From Bog-473 sp963779735 (lineage in GTDB: Bacteria > Actinomycetota > Acidimicrobiia > Acidimicrobiales > RAAP-2): 64,000 nucleotides of DNA. Position 1 is the stretch's first letter, and every line of letters starts with the position of its first letter. The notes beneath the pieces were generated by a model that made no database searches, was not told the DNA's origin, and worked only from the letters and a program-made list of their open reading frames with translations. Below are positions 1 to 8,763 of the stretch, in pieces. The position numbers were made by a program, and so were the translations under genes. The stretch is taken from NCBI GenBank assembly GCA_963779735.1, contig CAVZZJ010000003.1, positions 124,001 through 188,000 on the forward strand. Direction: 5' to 3'.

Positions 1-503
1 TCGTGCTCGCCGAGCGGAAGGCGTCTGCAGTTGCTTCTCAATCTGAAGATGCTCTCGTCCTGGGTTGTGACTCTATGCTCGACCTCGACGGGGTCTCATT
101 GGGCAAACCTTCGTCAGAGGCCGAGGTCATAGACGTATGGCGGCGGCTGGCGGGTCGGCACGCCGATCTGTTCACGGGTCACTGTCTGATTGACGCACGG
201 TCGGGAGTTCGTCTTCGTGAAGTTGGGCACACGCTCATCAGATTTGGCCGCCCAACCGAAAATGAGATGAGGACCTACGCAGTCAGCGGCGAGGCGCTGA
301 CCCTAGCGGGCGCATTCAGCATCGATGGCCTCGGAGCACCGTTCGTAGAGAGCATTGAGGGCGTTCCATCCAACGTCCTCGGGTTGTCGCTTCCGCTTCT
401 TCGGGCGATGCTCATGGAGCTCGGCCTGCAGATCACCGACTTTTGGCGAAGGGAAGGCGGTGATTCCGAAGATGTTCGGCCCCGGCGACGGACACCGAAA
501 TGA
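1..503 (+). CDS. maf: Maf-like nucleoside triphosphate pyrophosphatase, 5' truncated
   Basis: The C-terminal part of a Maf/HAM1-like nucleotide pyrophosphatase, which hydrolyses non-canonical or modified NTPs in the cytoplasm. Visible family features are the VLGCDSMLDLDG block (the usual VLGaDTvv strand with the catalytic Asp), LGKPSS, the GRHADLFTGH loop and the C-terminal GAFSIDG / SNVLGLSLPLL segment. The first GTG in the window (position 3) is not the true start: the N-terminal nucleotide-binding loop (S-x-R-R) lies upstream of the window, so about 40 residues are missing. The 3' end overlaps the convergent small gene at 433-681 by about 70 bases. Confidence 0.9.
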   Translation, partial: VLAERKASAVASQSEDALVLGCDSMLDLDGVSLGKPSSEAEVIDVWRRLAGRHADLFTGHCLIDARSGVRLREVGHTLIRFGRPTENEMRTYAVSGEALTLAGAFSIDGLGAPFVESIEGVPSNVLGLSLPLLRAMLMELGLQITDFWRREGGDSEDVRPRRRTPK

Positions 504-681
504 ACTGGCCCTCTCCCGGCACATGGTGACGTGCGATAAAGCCTCCATGATCCGCCTCTTCCCACACGGCGAGGCGCGGACACGACGTTCGCCACGCATC
601 GAGCACCTCGGAGTAGGGGCGCGGGCTGGAACCCAACCATTCCAGGAGATCGAGGATCAGGTCATCGACGTTGTCGGTCAT
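433..681 (-). CDS. small conserved hypothetical protein (82 aa)
   Basis: A compact protein with a pattern I recognise from small uncharacterised bacterial proteins: an N-terminal helix (DLILDLLEWLG), then PRPYSEVLDAWRTSCPRL, VWEEADHGGF and a C-terminal VSVSVAGAEHLRNH helix. This looks like a small winged-helix-like fold, but no function is known to me. It starts at the ATG at 681. It lies tail to tail with maf and shares the end of that gene, so a shared short terminator region must lie inside coding DNA. Confidence 0.75.
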   Translation of the reverse strand: MTDNVDDLILDLLEWLGSSPRPYSEVLDAWRTSCPRLAVWEEADHGGFIARHHVPGEGQFISVSVAGAEHLRNHRLPFAKSR

Positions 682-865
682 AGTTGTCCACCAATTATTG
701 CAGGTCGTCGTTCGGAATGGGGGCGACCTGCTTCAAGCGGGCGGGGGCATGCGGAAACGAAATCCGAGGGGAACCCCGATCAGTGGTCTGATATCCGGGA
801 GGACCCCTCTGAGGTATGTGAGCCGCCGATCAATCGTGGACGGATAGGGACTATCGCTCTCCAGA

Positions 866-1795
866 CTATCGCTCTCCATCGTGCCCTTCCCCGAAGGGAA
901 CGATGTCGACTCGGTACACGTTGTGGGACTGACGTTTGATGCCTGTCTCAATACCTCGCACCAGCGAAGTCACCTGCCGACTTGTAAGATCATCATCGAT
1001 ATCGATACGGGCAAGCACCCAGACTTGATCTGGTCCAATATACGTGACGATGAGCTCTCGAATGGCGGTTACGCCAGGGTAGTCGAGCAGAAAGCTTCTG
1101 ACCCTGTCCTTGTCGTACGCTCGAATCGGTTGTCCGAGTAGGAAGTCGTGGTTGCGTCTGACGAGGCGAAGACTGATGCGAATGAGCACCAGCGCGATCA
1201 GCACGGCAGCAATCGCCTGAGGAGTAGACGACCCGGTGATTTGACTCAGGGCCAAACCAATCAACGCGAAGGCATCCCCGGCGATCGACACGGCGTCCTC
1301 GTTGAATACACCTCTGAGGCTCGGGTCAGACGTCGTCGTCGCCTCATCGAGAAGACTCCTGTTCGAAAGGCGCGCTTCGGCGATCATCTGGTGGGCGGAC
1401 TGGCGTAACGACGCCGTGTCGAAGATTGCCGAGATGCCCAGCACCACGTAGGCCACGATGAACGATGAGGTGGCGGAGGGGTGGATCAGTTCGCTGATGC
1501 CTTCTCGCAAGGAGAAGGCGGCACCGGCGATGAACGTCCCCAGGGCCGCGATGAGAGCCCAGAAATAGGCTTCTCTCCCGTATCCGAATGGGTGCTGCTC
1601 GTCGCGTTGGCGGGCACTGCGGCGTTGGGCAACCACGAAGAACAGGTCATTGGCGGTGTCGGCAAGCGAATGCGACGCCTCGGCGGCCATCGCCGGCGAA
1701 GTGGTGACGACCGCCGCTCCGACTTTGGCCAGCGCAACACCGAGACCCGCCACCAGGGCCACCCACACGGTCCTCGTGCTCTCATTCGGTGCCAC
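866..1795 (-). CDS. cation diffusion facilitator (CDF) family transporter
   Basis: A 309-residue inner-membrane metal/proton antiporter of the CDF family, exporting Zn, Co, Fe or Mn. About six membrane segments fill residues 10-215. The metal site in TM2 is HSLAD (residues 42-46) and the second half-site is NEDAVSIAGD (about 165-174), with Asp in place of the more common His, which fits the Mn/Fe/Co-type subgroups more than classical Zn CDFs. A cytoplasmic ferredoxin-like domain (about 220-309) ends with HNVYRVDIVPFGEG. The start is a GTG with GGGAGA upstream. Metal preference cannot be set from sequence alone. Confidence 0.88.
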   Translation of the reverse strand: MAPNESTRTVWVALVAGLGVALAKVGAAVVTTSPAMAAEASHSLADTANDLFFVVAQRRSARQRDEQHPFGYGREAYFWALIAALGTFIAGAAFSLREGISELIHPSATSSFIVAYVVLGISAIFDTASLRQSAHQMIAEARLSNRSLLDEATTTSDPSLRGVFNEDAVSIAGDAFALIGLALSQITGSSTPQAIAAVLIALVLIRISLRLVRRNHDFLLGQPIRAYDKDRVRSFLLDYPGVTAIRELIVTYIGPDQVWVLARIDIDDDLTSRQVTSLVRGIETGIKRQSHNVYRVDIVPFGEGHDGER

Positions 1796-1905
1796 AAGCC
1801 GTATTCTCCCATGAGCCCCCGCGCAGAAGATGAGCGAAACCGTTCCGGCGGGGTTCGGACGAACTGGGCTGAACTCGTTTGGAGTCGTGGTGCCGGAGTC
1901 GCGAC

Positions 1906-2319
1906 CTATGTTGGAGCCCTCCGAAAGAACCAGTGCACACCGTATCGGTCGGCAAGGTGTCCGTAGGTACCGAACGGCATGTCCCGCAACTCGTCGAGGA
2001 GATCCTTGTCGGCGCCGACGGCCAGCTTGTCGAATACCGCCCTCAGTTCCGCCTCGTCCGCTGTCTGCAGATAGATGGCGACGGTGTTGCCCGGTTTCCG
2101 AACTCGGGTGAGATGTAGCCAGTCGGTGGCTGAGAACTCGACGGCGTCACTCTTCAGACGGGCATACGTAACCCTGTGCTGCTGCTCGGGTGGTGCGTCG
2201 TTCCCCATCGGGGTGTCGCCGAGTCTCGTAATCGTCAGTTCGCCGCCGAGACAGGACTGATAGAAGGCCATAGCCTCGGCGCAGTTTCCGTCGAACAGCA
2301 GGAAGGGTGTCAGATTCAC
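1906..2319 (-). CDS. PhnB-like VOC family protein
   Basis: A 137-residue glyoxalase/bleomycin-resistance fold protein of the PhnB/DUF1338-like VOC group. It opens with the diagnostic LTPFLLFDGNCAEAMAFYQ (paired beta-alpha-beta-beta module) and ends with GHLADRYGVHWFF. These proteins are metal-dependent or metal-free small-molecule binders; the true substrate is unknown. The GTG at 2319 is preferred over an upstream ATG at 2379 because AGGGGG lies just ahead and because homologues begin at this point. It stands alone, transcribed away from the SDR region. Confidence 0.82.
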   Translation of the reverse strand: MNLTPFLLFDGNCAEAMAFYQSCLGGELTITRLGDTPMGNDAPPEQQHRVTYARLKSDAVEFSATDWLHLTRVRKPGNTVAIYLQTADEAELRAVFDKLAVGADKDLLDELRDMPFGTYGHLADRYGVHWFFRRAPT

Positions 2320-2551
2320 TTGCTCGCTCGGCCCCCTGGGACGTGCCTGCGGAACAGGCCGGGTCGTGGCGCAAACCATCCTATTACCATCCGAGCGGAG
2401 GCGTTCTATGCCCCATCGACCGGTCGACGGTTCCCACCGGATGAAGTCTCAGTTGGTCTTACGGTGAGGCCCACGGTGCGCACGACTGCCCTTCGTACCT
2501 TGGTGATCGAAGGAGACAAGCAGCCCCCCCAGCAAACTGCTTGACACGCCA

Positions 2552-2692
2552 ATGACACTGTTCATCATCATGCTGCCGCTCATGCTTGCGACCGTCGCCA
2601 TCGCCACCCTCCCGCTCCTCTACTCCTCTGTCCGGGAACACCGTCTTGTGAACACCGCTCGGGTGGAGAAACCGAAGCCTTACCGGGACTAG
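2552..2692 (+). CDS. putative small single-span membrane protein (46 aa)
   Basis: A short reading frame starting MTLFIIMLPLMLATVAIATL, one clear hydrophobic helix (residues 2-24), followed by a basic, soluble tail ending KPKPYRD. Membrane first, charged tail second is typical of real bacterial small membrane proteins rather than random GC-rich frames. Against it: no good ribosome site directly upstream (AGGAGA is about 40 bases away) and no family that I recognise. It sits alone in the 2.38-3.06 kb gap. Confidence 0.38.
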   Translation: MTLFIIMLPLMLATVAIATLPLLYSSVREHRLVNTARVEKPKPYRD

Positions 2693-3064
2693 CCCGCACC
2701 GCCCTCGCCGCCCGAGCTCGCAGCGACGCACCGTCCGCCGTCACGAGCACCCACGGTGTGGCGTGTGAAGGCCGCTAGCACCCGGGTCGGCTCACATCAA
2801 CTGGCAAGCAATGGTCACGCCCTCCGTTCGTCCAGCTCGGACCACCACGGGCTCGAAGGCGTTGCAGGCCATCTCGCTTCCCTCCGCTTCGAAAGCTTCA
2901 CTTTGCCAGGACGCACGAGAGGCAGAATTGGTTCGTTCGGCCCCAGGGCGGAGTCCTCGCCCGACGCTCGGTGGTCATCGGGGCGCAGCAGCCGTGGCCC
3001 ACCAGCCCACTGGCCCACTTAGCCCACTAGCGTCGGGGTGGCACGGACGAGGGAGGGGAGTCCC
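2693..3064. other. non-coding stretch ahead of the SDR gene
   Basis: About 370 bases with no convincing gene. Near its end, at about 2997-3030, four imperfect copies of GCCCACT with 1-2 base spacers run together. The strong ribosome site GGAGGGGAG of the following gene closes the stretch. Confidence 0.6.
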
Positions 3065-3841
3065 ATGGGAGCGCTGGAGGGAAAGGTCGCTCTGGTATCG
3101 GGTGGAGCCCGAGGGATGGGGGCTGCGGCGGTGCGTCGCTTCGCGGCGGAGGGCGCCAGCGTGCTAGTGGGAGACGTGCTCGACGACGTGGGCGAGGCAC
3201 TGGCAAAGAGCATCGGCGCGGCGGCGCGGTACCTCCACCTCGACGTCACCAGCGAGGAGGACTGGGCGGCGGCCGTGGGAACGGCCACAGATGGGGTCGG
3301 ACGGTTGGACGTCTTGGTCAACAACGCCGGAATCGGCAAGATGACCCCCATCATCGGCGGCAGTCTCTCGGACTACATGGACGTCGTGAACGTCAACCAG
3401 GTGGGTGTGTACCTGGGCATGAAGGCCGGGGCGGCGGTCATGGCCGAAGGGGGCGGAGGCTCCATCGTGAACATCTCCTCCATCGACGGCATCATCGGCA
3501 TGCCCGGCGTCGCCGGCTACGTTGCCAGCAAGTTCGCCGTCCGCGGCATGACGAAGGTCGCAGCCCTGGAGTTGGCGCCGCTGGGGATCCGATGCAACTC
3601 GGTGCATCCGGGCTACATCGACACGGCGATGCTCCGCGGCGCCGAGCACGCGCGGGAGATGACCGACGCCGCCCTGGCCAATTTCGGCAGGACAGCCGTG
3701 CCCATCGGGCGTCTGGGGACGGCCGATGAGGTGGCGGAAGTCGTCCTGTTCTTGGCCAGTGATGCCAGCCGCTACTGCACCGGCTCGGAGTTCGTGGTGG
3801 ACGGTGGTGTCATCGCCGGGATCAATCCGGCCATGGGCTGA
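3065..3841 (+). CDS. SDR family NAD(P)-dependent oxidoreductase
   Basis: A 258-residue classical short-chain dehydrogenase. The cofactor loop is GGARGMG (13-19), the NNAG motif is at 86-89, and the active site is Ser138/139 with Tyr152-x3-Lys156 (YVASK). The GGARGMG form is common in actinobacterial 3-alpha/20-beta-hydroxysteroid dehydrogenase-like enzymes; the substrate here is not determined. An Asp near residue 37-40 (GDVLDD) suggests NAD preference. The ATG at 3065 is chosen over one 27 bases upstream because GGAGGGGAG sits at ideal spacing. Followed by two other same-strand genes for small catabolic-type proteins. Confidence 0.9.
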   Translation: MGALEGKVALVSGGARGMGAAAVRRFAAEGASVLVGDVLDDVGEALAKSIGAAARYLHLDVTSEEDWAAAVGTATDGVGRLDVLVNNAGIGKMTPIIGGSLSDYMDVVNVNQVGVYLGMKAGAAVMAEGGGGSIVNISSIDGIIGMPGVAGYVASKFAVRGMTKVAALELAPLGIRCNSVHPGYIDTAMLRGAEHAREMTDAALANFGRTAVPIGRLGTADEVAEVVLFLASDASRYCTGSEFVVDGGVIAGINPAMG

Positions 3842-4061
3842 CGCCCACCGGCCACGTCGGCCGTGTCCGACTCTCGAAGGTCGCCACTCGCTCTCAATCG
3901 GCGACGTCCGGACTCCGGACGACGCCCGATGGCGTCATCCAATGGCGGCGCTGCACCGGGCTGTCCGCCACAAGACAGACGGCGTGTGTGCAGTTATGCT
4001 CCCGGCACCGACGGCGGGGGGCCACCGACACCTTCGCGAGGGAAAAACCAGGAGGGCAGTC

Positions 4062-4631
4062 ATGGGCAACGTCGACCTCATAAAGCGGGTCATCTCCAGC
4101 ACGGACCAGGTCGTCAGGGGTACCGAGCCCTCCCAACTCGGTCTGCCGTCTCCCTGTGAGGAGTGGACGGTTCGAGACGTGATCAACCACATCACCGGCG
4201 GGGCGACCATGTTCGCTGTCTGCGTCGAAGAGGGTTCGGTCCCCGACGAACTGCTCGGCCAGCTGATGAGCGCCGACAACCTCGGTGACGACTATGTGGG
4301 GGCGTGGGAGTCGGCATCGTCGCGCGCTGTGGCCGCGTTCGAGGTACCGGGCGCGCTCGACAAGATGGTGAAGTTGCCCTTTGGCGAAATGCCCGCCGGA
4401 GCGGCCCTCGACATCGCCGTGGTCGACGTTCTCACCCACGCCGCCGACATAGCGAGCGCCACCAACCAGACGATAGAGGACACTGCGCTGGTCGAGACGG
4501 CCCTGGAGATGGGTCGCCAGATGATCGGCCCCGATCTGCGGGCTCCCGGACTCTTCGGCCCCGAGCAGCCGGCACCCGACGGCGCCATAGCCGACGTGCG
4601 GCTCCTCGCCTTCACCGGACGCAAGGTCTGA
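4062..4631 (+). CDS. TIGR03086-type metal-binding protein (mycothiol-dependent isomerase/DinB-like)
   Basis: A 189-residue protein of the actinobacterial MDMPI/DinB-like superfamily, four-helix bundles that bind a metal through three His residues. Recognisable pieces are SPCEEWTVRDVINHITGG near the N-terminus (His of the first metal ligand), the middle VDVLTHAADIA (second His) and a long C-terminal helix. Members are often predicted to use mycothiol, but most have no proven reaction. The start has AGGAGGG just upstream. The gene is 30 bases ahead of the ABM-domain gene, so the two are probably co-transcribed. Confidence 0.82.
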   Translation: MGNVDLIKRVISSTDQVVRGTEPSQLGLPSPCEEWTVRDVINHITGGATMFAVCVEEGSVPDELLGQLMSADNLGDDYVGAWESASSRAVAAFEVPGALDKMVKLPFGEMPAGAALDIAVVDVLTHAADIASATNQTIEDTALVETALEMGRQMIGPDLRAPGLFGPEQPAPDGAIADVRLLAFTGRKV

Positions 4632-4661
4632 TCGGGTTCCCATCGACTCGGAGGAGCGACC

Positions 4662-5000
4662 GTGATCTCCATCGTCGTGAAGTTCAATGTGCGCCCCGAG
4701 TGCAGCGACGGGTGGATCGACCGCATCGGCGACTTCACCCGGGCCACTCGCCGGGAACCGGGCAATCTGTGGTTCGACTGGTCCCGCAGCGTGGAGAACC
4801 CCAATCGGTTCATTCTCATTGAGGGGTTCCGCGATGCGGAGGCCGGCGCCGAGCACGTCGCCTCGGAGCACTTCAAGCAGGCCGTCCGTGAGGCGCCGTC
4901 CATGCTGGTCGACACCCCGGAGATCCTGTACGCCGAACTCGCGGGGACGGAGTGGTCCCCCCTCGTGGAGATGGCGGTTCCGGAGGGCGGCACGGCCTGA
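4662..5000 (+). CDS. ABM-domain monooxygenase-like protein
   Basis: A 112-residue antibiotic-biosynthesis-monooxygenase (ABM) fold protein: beta strand ISIVVKFNVRPE, helix, RREPGNLWFDWSRS, then RFILIEGFRDAEAGAEHVASEHF. Proteins like YgiN (quinol monooxygenase) have this single-domain dimeric ferredoxin-like fold and act on small aromatics without a cofactor. The GTG start is preceded by GGAGGAG at good spacing. Together with the SDR and MDMPI-like neighbours it suggests a small catabolic or detoxifying cluster. Confidence 0.82.
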   Translation: MISIVVKFNVRPECSDGWIDRIGDFTRATRREPGNLWFDWSRSVENPNRFILIEGFRDAEAGAEHVASEHFKQAVREAPSMLVDTPEILYAELAGTEWSPLVEMAVPEGGTA

Positions 5001-5015
5001 GCGCGTCTGCTGGGT

Positions 5016-7454
5016 TCAGCCTCGGCCCGGGCCGTTCCGCTGCAATGTACGCAGGAGATCCGCCGGCTTGGAGCGGGTGGCGAACAGCGCCGGGGCGATG
5101 GCGATGACATTGGCGCCGACGAGGACGCCGGCCGCCAGCACGACGATGACCACGACGGGGATCACCGGGACCGGGACGACGCCCAAGTTGTCGGCGAAGG
5201 CATTCCAGACCGTCCGGCCGAGGACGACTCCCAACGGGACGCCGAGGACGATCCCGACCACCGCCAGGGCCGTCGCCTGCCAGGAGACCGTCGAGACGAC
5301 CTGGCGGTTGACGAATCCCAGTACCTTCAAGAGCCCGACTTCGCGCCGCCTCCGGGCCACGCTGACCACAAGCAGATGGGCGAGCGTGGCCGCGCCGAAG
5401 ATCGCCAGCATCGCGCCGAAGATCAGCGGGAAGTTGACCGCCTCGCCGAAGTTGACCAGGGAGGTAGGGGTGAGCGGCTTAGAGGTGCTCGACGAGTAGG
5501 CGGCGACGTAGTGGTCGAGCGCCGCCTTGCCCCGTGGGCCGGGCACGAAGGTCACGCGCACGTCACCCTTGGTGACATCCCCGAGACTCCGGTGGCACAG
5601 CGCGAGCGTGGGACCGGGGAGGCAGGCGGCTCGTTCGAGACCGGTGGTCGTGAGCAGGACGCCGGTGCCGAGGCTGACGAACCCTCCGTACTGGGGGAAG
5701 GAGTTCTGCGAGACGACCCGGAACGGCTCGGTCCGCCTCGTCCCCGAGTGCGTCGTCATCGTCACCTCGACCACCGATCCGATATGGGTGCCGACCTGGC
5801 GCATGGTCGTCACGCCCAGACCGATCTGGTCGTCTGCGCTCGGCGTCCGGCCATCGACCGTCGAGAAGAGGAGCGGCCCGCGCAGGGACGTTCCCGAAAT
5901 GGCCCCCACGGTCACCTTGTTCACCTCGAGCAACCCCGAGCCGACGCCTGCGGTGATGGCGGTGACGGCCTTGTTGGCCTGCAGGCTTCGCAACAGTGGG
6001 GGGCTGGGGGAGCTGAAGCTGACCTGTTCGGGATCGCCCCATAGCCTGGGCGTGGCCGTCAGGTGGGTGAGGCTGGCGCCGAAGACGCCCGTCCCGCACA
6101 GGGCGATCACCGCCAGCACCATGCCGAGGAGGGCGGAGCCGAGGGGAATGGTGGAACCGCCCGATCGACGTTCCAGGGCGTTGCGGACCCCGATCACAGC
6201 GGTCGGGGGCGCACCCAGAGCCACCAGCCGCGCCACCACCGCCGAGGGGCGCGCCACGGCGGCCCCCTCGTCGGTCCGCAAGGCGCGGGCGGCCCGCCAC
6301 GCCGGCCACAGGCCGAGGGCGAGCACGGCCACCACCGTGGCGAGGGCCCCGAGGGGGAGCACGAGCGCGTCGAACGAGAACCCCCTGGAAGCCTCGGCCA
6401 TCCGCGCCTCGCCGAGCGGTGCGATCGGGGAGAGGACGACGGCGACGGCCATGGCCCCGATCGCACCCGCCACGCCCACCACCAGGTTCCTCGCCGTTCC
6501 GAGGGCGAGCAGCTGCCGCCGATCCACGCCGACGGAGGCCAAGGTCGGGTAGTCCTCGCTCTCCACGGCGCTCTGCCGGGCCAGCGCCTGGCCGACGACG
6601 GCCAGCCCGACCAGGGCGGCTAGTGCGGCCAGGATCCACCAGCCGATGGCCTGGGGATGGATGGATGCCTGAATGATCGCGGCCTCCCCATCCTCGCTCG
6701 ACGCGCCCACCGTGCCGCTACCCAGGTTCAAACCTTCCATCTGCTGGTCGAACCGGGTTACCCCGGCCGCACCGCTACGCAGGCGGACGTAGTACTGATA
6801 CTGCATGCCGGTGTGGGGGAGCACGGTACGGGCGAACGCCCGATCGGTGTACAGGAAGTAGACGGGAGCAATCCCCGAGGGGAACTCGAACTCGCTGGCC
6901 TCTATCCCGACCACCCGTAGGGCGAGCCTCGGGCCCTTGGGATTCGGCAGCCCCGTGTTGGGGTTGTTGTAGTCCGCCGACTGCGACGGCGCCTCGAACG
7001 GGACGTGGATCACCGTTCCCACCTGCACCCCGTCGTCCTGCTGCAAGGTGAACGAGGCCAGGATCTGGTCGGGGTCGGCCGGGTCGGGCAGACGGCCCGA
7101 GACGAGGGTGAAGAGCGACCGGCCCCGCGCCGGGGTGACCACGACCCCGAACTCGTTCTCGTTGATCGTGTGGGTGCAGTCACATGTGGGATTCCCGCTG
7201 TCGGCAGAGACGAGCTCCGTTGCCGAGGCCACACCGGGGAGGTGGGCGACCTGGGGCACCGGCCGGGTGGCGTAGACGACGGCGTCGAATCCGTGGGCGG
7301 CGACGAACCGGGGGAAGGCCGAGTCGGTCCGGCGACCGGCCGCCGTGGCGGCGAGCACCAGCCCTGCGACGACACTGATCAGGAGGGCGACGGCCAGCCA
7401 GGACTGCCAACGCCGGCGCAACTCGGTGTGGAACAGCAGCCTCACCGCGCCCAA
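5016..7454 (-). CDS. FtsX/MacB-type ABC transporter permease (orphan)
   Basis: An 812-residue membrane protein with the double-FtsX layout: one N-terminal helix (LAVALLISVVAGLVLA), a large extracytoplasmic domain (about 40-265), three helices near 270-400, a second anchoring helix near 445, another extracytoplasmic domain, and a C-terminal three-helix FtsX bundle (about 685-800). Such permeases drive mechanotransmission or lipoprotein/peptide export rather than classical import. No ATP-binding gene lies next to it, unlike the MacB-like pair at 19.8-23.1 kb. The TTG at 7454 is supported by AGGAGG five bases upstream; the GTG at 7445 is the alternative. Confidence 0.85.
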   Translation of the reverse strand: MGAVRLLFHTELRRRWQSWLAVALLISVVAGLVLAATAAGRRTDSAFPRFVAAHGFDAVVYATRPVPQVAHLPGVASATELVSADSGNPTCDCTHTINENEFGVVVTPARGRSLFTLVSGRLPDPADPDQILASFTLQQDDGVQVGTVIHVPFEAPSQSADYNNPNTGLPNPKGPRLALRVVGIEASEFEFPSGIAPVYFLYTDRAFARTVLPHTGMQYQYYVRLRSGAAGVTRFDQQMEGLNLGSGTVGASSEDGEAAIIQASIHPQAIGWWILAALAALVGLAVVGQALARQSAVESEDYPTLASVGVDRRQLLALGTARNLVVGVAGAIGAMAVAVVLSPIAPLGEARMAEASRGFSFDALVLPLGALATVVAVLALGLWPAWRAARALRTDEGAAVARPSAVVARLVALGAPPTAVIGVRNALERRSGGSTIPLGSALLGMVLAVIALCGTGVFGASLTHLTATPRLWGDPEQVSFSSPSPPLLRSLQANKAVTAITAGVGSGLLEVNKVTVGAISGTSLRGPLLFSTVDGRTPSADDQIGLGVTTMRQVGTHIGSVVEVTMTTHSGTRRTEPFRVVSQNSFPQYGGFVSLGTGVLLTTTGLERAACLPGPTLALCHRSLGDVTKGDVRVTFVPGPRGKAALDHYVAAYSSSTSKPLTPTSLVNFGEAVNFPLIFGAMLAIFGAATLAHLLVVSVARRRREVGLLKVLGFVNRQVVSTVSWQATALAVVGIVLGVPLGVVLGRTVWNAFADNLGVVPVPVIPVVVIVVLAAGVLVGANVIAIAPALFATRSKPADLLRTLQRNGPGRG

Positions 7455-7637
7455 GGCGTCCTCCTCACCTCACCTGACCTCACCCCGACCCCCTCAGTGT
7501 GGTCTGGCCGATGGCCCTGGCCAAGGTGGGTACCCCGCCGCCCGGGTGCTCGTGGTAGCACCACATGGGGCCGCGGCGGGGGGCGCCCAACCCCCGTGAG
7601 AGACTGTCACCTCGGGAAACAGTGAGGCACGGGCGCG

Positions 7638-8081
7638 ATGATCAAGTCCAGGGATCCGAACGGCAGGGCGTCGGTGATCTTCACGCTGCCCGCCGCCGTC
7701 GGCGCCCGGTGGGCCGCCGTCTGCGGAGAATGGAACGACTGGTCGCCCGACGCCCACGTCATGGACGTCGTCGAGGACGGCTTCTCCCTCACGATTGAGC
7801 TCCAGGTCGGTCGCACCTACCGCTTCCGCTACCTGCTCGACGGCCAGCGCTGGGAGAACGATTGGAACGCCGACTTCTACGTCCCCAACGGGTACGGCAG
7901 CGAAGACTCCGTGGTGGACCTGAGGGGGCTGGGCGATGCCCATTCCCCGGCCACTCGCGCACCCGGGGCCGAGGCCGAGGCGCCGGGTGCGCGCGCAGGT
8001 CCCCAGGAGCGGTACGCCGCCGCCGTCCTGCGAATTCGCATGCCGCCGCCAACGACGACCGAACCGCCCAGCTCGCCCTAG
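7638..8081 (+). CDS. isoamylase early-set / glycogen-binding (CBM48) domain protein
   Basis: A 147-residue protein whose first 100 residues match the E-set/CBM48 glycogen-binding domain: VIFTLPAAVGARWAAVCGEWNDWSP, then YRFRYLLDGQRWENDW and a short acidic region. The CGEWNDW and RYLLDG signatures are those of AMPK-beta-like and isoamylase N-terminal domains, which hold branched alpha-glucans. The rest is a low-complexity Ala/Pro tail. There is no catalytic domain, so it is probably an adaptor. Divergent from the FtsX permease. Confidence 0.82.
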   Translation: MIKSRDPNGRASVIFTLPAAVGARWAAVCGEWNDWSPDAHVMDVVEDGFSLTIELQVGRTYRFRYLLDGQRWENDWNADFYVPNGYGSEDSVVDLRGLGDAHSPATRAPGAEAEAPGARAGPQERYAAAVLRIRMPPPTTTEPPSSP

Positions 8082-8109
8082 CTACTCCGGCCTGCCTCGC
8101 TCGGCCCGT

Positions 8110-8514
8110 CTAGTTCGCTCCGGCGGTCGGCACGATGGCCGGCTCAATGGTCAGGACCTGATCCAGCCCGGTTATCTCGAAGAGCCGGCGGGCCGAGGGC
8201 GTCGGGTCGAGCACGGTGAGCGTTCTCCCTTGAGCCTGCAGGGTCTTGTGCTGCGAGATGATGACCGAGATTCCGGTCGAACCGATGAAGTCGAGAAGGC
8301 CGATATCGATCACCACGTCGCCCGCCGACGCCGCGGTGGCATCAATGAGCTGTTCGGCCAGGAACCGGGCCGTGGAAACGTCGAGTTCGCCCACGAGCAC
8401 CACGTGCGTTCGATCGTCCTTATGACTCACCAGCACCTGAAGGGGCGTGGCGTAGGTGAGGATCGGATCGGGGTCGACGGCGAACTGTTCTGTTGGGATC
8501 TTTCTCAGGGTCAT
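8110..8514 (-). CDS. STAS-domain protein, anti-sigma factor antagonist-like
   Basis: A 134-residue STAS domain. The core is VVLVGELDVSTARFLAEQL, VVIDIGLLDFIGSTGISVI (the Ser/Thr in FIGSTG occupies the phosphorylation site of SpoIIAA-type antagonists) and a C-terminal LFEITGLDQVL. In actinomycetes such proteins are released from anti-sigma factors and free a sigma factor under stress; a partner kinase is not seen nearby. The ATG at 8514 has AGGAGA upstream, whereas a longer frame to 8595 has no support. It is divergent from the methyltransferase gene. Confidence 0.88.
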   Translation of the reverse strand: MTLRKIPTEQFAVDPDPILTYATPLQVLVSHKDDRTHVVLVGELDVSTARFLAEQLIDATAASAGDVVIDIGLLDFIGSTGISVIISQHKTLQAQGRTLTVLDPTPSARRLFEITGLDQVLTIEPAIVPTAGAN

Positions 8515-8763
8515 GCCGCTTCTCCTAAGCACTGTTCCAACTCGGAGTGACGGACGCTGCTCCACGATGGTATGCGTGCCTCGGGGCCAATTCAACAGGT
8601 ATTTCCCGCTTCCTGGGCTCGGCCTGCAATCGGGGTGTCAGGGGGTGCCCGGCCGGAGATTCCACGGGCGTTGCAGCGGCGATTGGGGTTGCGGCGCGCC
8701 GCCGTGGGTAGACAAAAGGGTGCACGTCACGCCCCTGCGGCCCGACCGGGTATCCCTCGGCCA

